DNA of 64,000 bases, from contig WWBZ02000062.1 in NCBI GenBank assembly GCA_011503125.2, forward strand, positions 992,001 through 1,056,000. The letters are read 5' to 3'. Position 1 is the first letter of the stretch; every line of letters starts with the position of its first letter. This document shows positions 59,807 to 64,000 of the stretch, piece after piece. This DNA comes from Botryosphaeria dothidea. Lineage: Eukaryota; Ascomycota; Dothideomycetes; Botryosphaeriales; Botryosphaeriaceae. A program made the position numbers and the translations under genes. The notes below the pieces were generated by a model that worked only from the letters and a program-made list of their open reading frames with translations, had not been told where the DNA came from and did no database searches.

Positions 59807-60934
59807 CGGATTGGCGCTTTGATGGGTCGGCTGAATAGCTGACGATGACGGCCGGAGCTTGGGAAGACGACGTCTCCACGGCAAGTCGGCGAAAGGATGG
59901 TGATGGAGTAAACGAATATGACTGTCAAACGGTAAGATGGGAGGAGAGAAGAGGATTGCGTCTTCTCAGCGAAGTAGAACTGCATTCTAGGAAACACCAT
60001 GTGTTGTTCCTACCCGCGCTGTACGCAGGTGCGACTTCTGAGCGAGAGAGATTACAAGCAGACCACCATGTACCTTCCCAGGCCCAGGACCTGCCACCAC
60101 AATCAGGTGCAAGGTAGCTCCACAACTCACAAGTATGGCTGTCATGCCGTCTTGACTAGAATAAAATTGGAGTCGTCACAGTGGATATGGTTTGCCGTCG
60201 GTAAGGATCGGGATAGTCTTATTCAACACGGGCGCGTCACTCCGCGCTGCATGGTGGCCTTTGCTGCAAGTAAATAGGCATTTACACCGGTCCTGCCTCA
60301 CTTTTTCCAGTAAACATGAATCATTTCGAAGGGGCGATGTGCGCGCATGCAACGCGACACTGGATCCATCGGATTGCGCTCAGCGACTCGGGAAGCGCGG
60401 GGTTGCTATTGGAGACGAAATCATTGTAGCACCGGGCGTGGCAGCAGTAGCCGGTTGAGGAGTCGTGGTGACGATGGGGGAGGAAAGAAGGAGGCAAGGA
60501 CGAATGACGCTTTGCTCGCTGGTCGGCGTTCATTCCTGGCTCCCGTCTTTCGTCGGAAAGGCGGGGCGCGCCAGAGCCAGAGAGCCCGCTGGCCGAGCCG
60601 TCGCCGGAAATGCAGGGTGCTTCATCCCGGCGCATGCTTTCACTTTCACGTCCAGTCGCCTCCACATCCGACGGCCTGCTTTTCTTGTGTCCTGCCCTCG
60701 CCGTGCTCTCCTCCTCCTCCTCACACTCCGTGCGACGGTGACCCCGCTGTTTCCCACCACACCGAGTCCCGGCGCAGCCCTAGCCCTACTGCTGCCCCGC
60801 CGCCTCCACCCCGCTGCCCGACGAAGAGCTTAGCTCAGCTCAGCGCATCGCACAAACCGTCATCGCCACTTCTCGACCCTCGCGCGCAAGCCCACTCTAG
60901 CATCCGAGACATACGTCGCTAGCCTCCTATCGCC
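59807..60934. other. Intergenic, divergent promoter region, no gene seen
   Basis: Separates the disordered-protein gene from the E2 gene. The stretch 60650-60930 is pyrimidine-rich and probably the E2 gene's 5' UTR. Confidence 0.5.
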
Positions 60935-61693
60935 ATGGCCTCGACCTCTGCCGCTGCCGGCCTTTTGGGGCGCCAGTTGAAGCACATGCAAACAGATAAG
61001 GACATTCCTGGCATCAGTGTCGGGCTCGTGGACAACAACGTTTTCGAGTGGGAGGTCATGCTCATGATCAACGATGACTGCAAATTCTATGGAGGTATGC
61101 GGCAAGAAGGACGACTTCCATAGTATGGAAGTGTCGTAGTCTCTTCAAGGACTTGCGGCGCACCCAACAGCTGCGACCTCGCCTTATACGGCTTAAAATG
61201 TAACATGGCGCTGACATGGTTGCAGGTGGCTTCTTCAGAGCACGTCTTTCCTTCCCGCCCGAGTATCCTCTGCTTCCTCCTAAGATGAAGTTCGAAACTC
61301 CCATTTTCCACCCTAACAGTATGTCGCCCCACAAGACTTGCAGGCGCAAAGATCGCGCCGCCTTACATACCCATGTGCAGCTTTTCCTAGGGAACTAACA
61401 GTGCCGATTTTGAATCTGACTAATATTTCATAGTCTATGCGAACGGCGAAGTCTGCATTTCCATCCTCCATCCTCCCGGTGATGACAAATACGGCTACGA
61501 ATCTGCTTCCGAGCGCTGGTCACCCGTCCAGACGCCCGAGACCATCCTTCTTTCCGTCATCTCCATGCTTTCGTCACCCAACGATGAGAGCCCGGCCAAC
61601 GTGGAGGCCGGCCGGTTGTGGCGTGATGACCCGAAAGAGTTTAAGAAGAGGGTCAGGAAGTGTGTGAGGGACAGTCTAGAGGAGGGTATGTAA
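60935..61693 (+). CDS. Ubiquitin-conjugating enzyme E2, UBE2G1/Ubc7 group
   Basis: Exons 60935-61094, 61226-61318 and 61434-61693 give 170 residues, the same length as human UBE2G1. E2s of this group build Lys48-linked chains, often in ER-associated degradation. The catalytic cysteine is C92 in NGEVCISIL, and the acidic loop of this group is present straight after it ([22 protein letters not shown]). HPNIYANGEVC is restored across intron 2, and [22 protein letters not shown] follows. S. pombe Ubc15 and budding yeast Ubc7 are the likely relatives. There is no TM tail, so membrane recruitment, if any, needs a partner such as Cue1. Confidence 0.93.
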
Positions 61694-63112
61694 GAGGAAT
61701 ATACATTGTTTCATAGAAAACATGGCGATTTCTAGCATTTGGCCTTCCGGATCAGATTCGTACAAGCGTACATATATAGGGGGTAGGGATGGCTCGGTCG
61801 GCGTATTAGCTTCATGCATGGTGCGGGCGTTAAGGGTTCTTCTTTTTCTTTCCTCAACCGCTTCTTCCGCCTCTAGTCTCCCCACAAAGCAATTGAAGGC
61901 TAGTGTGATGAGAATGTTGACTATCCGGACTTGGAGAAAACGACGTGGAGGTCTACTAGGCAGGCTACCTTCCCTCTATATAGCTCTCTAATCGTACTGC
62001 ATATCTCTCTGCTTTAATACATACATTTCTGCCTAACGGTGAATTTTTAGGATATAGTAACCCCTGTCTTTCCCGCATAGAGGGTGGCTGCAGCTGACGG
62101 GTTGTGCCAGACGCGAAACACCCATAGAAAAGCTAATATGGGGGATCGAGGTATTCATCCAGATAGCATCGTCAATGGAAATGAAATACAATTGTATGCG
62201 GACAAATGATTGCACTACCGATGATTACGTGTTTCTTGGATGCCACTGCTGCAAATCAGCTGCCGCACCCCTCTGGATATGTCTGATGTTTTCCGGGATT
62301 CCGAGCTGGACTACAGCGCATAGCATCTGAAAACTCTTACCGGAACACGAATCTGGAGCGGAGCGAAGCTTGTTGAATTCGAATCTACTTTCTCCCAAAC
62401 CCGTTGGGTGCGAGCGATTGGAGATGGAATATGGGAAATATGAAGTCTGAAGTCGGTATGACCAAGGTAAATCCCTGGGATCAACCGTTTTACAAATATT
62501 ACTCCGCAAAGGCTCTATGTATCAGAAGTACTTTTTACACATATTCCAGAGTTGCCTAGACTTTGCAATGACGGCACAATATGAACTGCATCTCAGTCGC
62601 GCGTGGAACTGGCACGACACTGAGGCAATGGGCTTCTGGCGGACATTGATCTCAAAAAGGAAAATCGGATGACGTCAGACCAGCCTTTTTTGGCAAGTTG
62701 TGCAAATTGCGTGGGGAGGCTGTGGGAAGCATGGCGGCAGCATCGCGACCGAGTTTTTCTCACTTGCAAAGGTGTATAGTGGTGTGGGAGCAGAAGCGAG
62801 CTTGTGAGGGGGCAAAGAGGTGAGACGTCGCGGGCGCTGATTGGGTAAAAACGGGATGCAGGCGCGTCACGGGAAGATCGGCGGCCTGAGTAAGGAACCG
62901 CGTTCAGACCCTAGCATGCGCGAACACAGCAATCCTCTGTTCACCTCCGCCGACGCACCCTCTCCTCCTGCGAAACTACAAACTCTGCGCGCCCAACGCG
63001 TCGATCCCAACCACCATCACTCCATCGCCCGGGCCTTGCATCAGCGAGCGCATTCGACGCGTGCGCCTCTCAAAACATTTAAAGCAAAGGTCCGCGTGCC
63101 CAAACGGGCAAT
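61694..63112. other. Intergenic, no gene seen
   Basis: 3' flank of the E2 gene and promoter of the ISWI gene. A short TA-rich patch near 61770-61790 is the only feature noted. Confidence 0.55.
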
Positions 63113-64000
63113 ATGGCGCCCTCGCGCAATCGCAATTCTGAGGCCGCGTCGCTCACCGACGTGTCCATGGTCGATGCCCCCGACGCGACCGATGACTACA
63201 CTCCCGACCCGCAAGATACGCCCGACTACACTGTACGCGTCTATCACCATTACTGCGACGCGCTAAACACTGACGTCGCGTTAGGACTCCGACTCGAACC
63301 TCAACACCGCCACCCCCAGCGAAGCCGGTGATGCGGCTCCCGCTGACGGTCGCAGGCGCCGTTCTGAGGCTTTACAGCTGCGCAAGAGCGTGCTGGGAAG
63401 GAAGCATGACCGTCTAGGCGAATCTAAGGTGCGTCAGTCATCTCATCCTCCGTCTAGACACTTTTCTTCTCGGGGCTTCAGGTTTAATATATTCGCAGGA
63501 AGATGATTCCATCCGCCGATTCCGCTACCTCCTGGGCCTCACAGACCTGTTCCGCCATTTTATCGACTCGAATCCAAACCCACGCATTAAGGAGATCATG
63601 GCTGAGATCGACCGTCAGAATGAGGAAGAGGCCAAAAGGGCAGCAAAGGGACACGCGCGTAAGGGTGGCGCTAGCGGCGAGCGTCGCAGAAGAACCGAGA
63701 AGGAGGAAGACGCGGAGTTGCTTCGTGAGGAGAAGCATGGCGGTGCCGGCGACCTGACCATCTTCCGCGAGTCACCTCCGTTCATCCAGGGCCAAATGAG
63801 GGACTACCAGGTTGCTGGTCTCAATTGGTTGATATCGCTTCACGAGAACGGTATCTCCGGTATCTTGGCCGACGAGATGGGTCTTGGTAAGACGCTGCAG
63901 ACCATTTCGTTCATTGGCTACCTCCGCTTCGTCCGTGGCATCACCGGACCCCACCTGGTGGCCGTACCCAAGTCTACACTCGATAATTGGAAGCGGGAGT
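63113..64000 (+). CDS. ISWI-type chromatin remodeling ATPase, N-terminal part (runs off the window)
   Basis: Exons 63113-63232, 63285-63428 and 63499 onwards. ISWI ATPases slide and space nucleosomes in the nucleus. A disordered acidic start ([24 protein letters not shown]) is followed by the AutoN-like basic stretch and [23 protein letters not shown]. The DEXD/H-type SNF2 domain begins at [25 protein letters not shown] and shows the Walker A motif [21 protein letters not shown] and motif Ia ([16 protein letters not shown]). The layout is that of yeast Isw1/Isw2 and human SMARCA5. The helicase C lobe and HAND-SANT-SLIDE domains lie beyond the window. Confidence 0.95.

Noticed and set aside
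60830..60845. A-box look-alike TTAGCTCAGCTCAG
   Set aside because: Lacks the GG of the A-box and any downstream B-box; lies in the pyrimidine-rich leader of the E2 gene.

Overview
This window is nuclear DNA of a filamentous ascomycete (Pezizomycotina). The evidence is short GT-AG introns of roughly 45-90 bases with CTAAC-type branch sites, a class III-like chitin synthase, an AA9 polysaccharide monooxygenase with a CBM1 module, a secreted DPP-IV, and fungal ankyrin-CorA and NLR-type proteins. I cannot place it to genus; Dothideomycetes or Eurotiomycetes would fit. About 29 protein genes and one tRNA gene can be supported. Exon structures below were worked out by hand from splice signals, reading phase and family motifs.

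Layout. 1-5.7 kb: edge of an NmrA-like gene, a small secreted protein, and a membrane-anchored aspartic-peptidase-like protein with degenerate active sites. 6.5-13 kb: PLP-dependent serine/threonine dehydratase or racemase, riboflavin reductase RIB7, chitin synthase. 15-19.4 kb: DUF218 protein, NEDD8-conjugating enzyme UBC12, mitochondrial ketol-acid reductoisomerase. 21-28.6 kb: an intronless protein with half a zinc cluster and a C-terminal membrane segment, a Mim2-like protein divergent from eIF2-beta, and an AIM24-family protein. 29.4-37 kb: amino-acid permease, the interrupted tRNA-Pro gene, an MDR oxidoreductase and an MFS transporter. 37.9-45.3 kb: a 12-exon hydrolase-like/ankyrin/CorA gene, SNU23, and a fragmented coding region. 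47-57.8 kb: AA9-CBM1, an NLR-type NTPase gene with a 2-base frameshift, DPP-IV, and a four-TM protein. 58.9-64 kb: a disordered protein, a UBE2G1-type E2, and the start of an ISWI remodeler.

The most unusual object is at 32134-32332. It is a complete 72-nt tRNA-Pro(AGG) in four pieces. One interruption is an ordinary 16-nt tRNA intron at position 37/38. The other two look like spliceosomal introns (55 and 56 nt, each with a GU start, a CTAAC branch site and an AG end), placed between G18 and G19 of the D-loop and between G57 and A58 of the T-loop. Removing all three gives fully Watson-Crick paired acceptor (7/7), anticodon (5/5) and T (5/5) stems and the length expected for tRNA-Pro. The T-loop intron splits the B-box but carries a B-box-like sequence itself, and an 11-T terminator follows. 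This recalls U6 snRNA genes of some fungi, which have mRNA-type introns carrying the B-box. I know of no described tRNA with such introns.

Most of the other genes are ordinary housekeeping or secretion genes with no operon-like logic. Two large genes, the hydrolase-like/ankyrin/CorA protein and the NLR-type gene, belong to groups associated with fungal self/non-self recognition; the first has lost its nucleophile serine and the second its reading frame.
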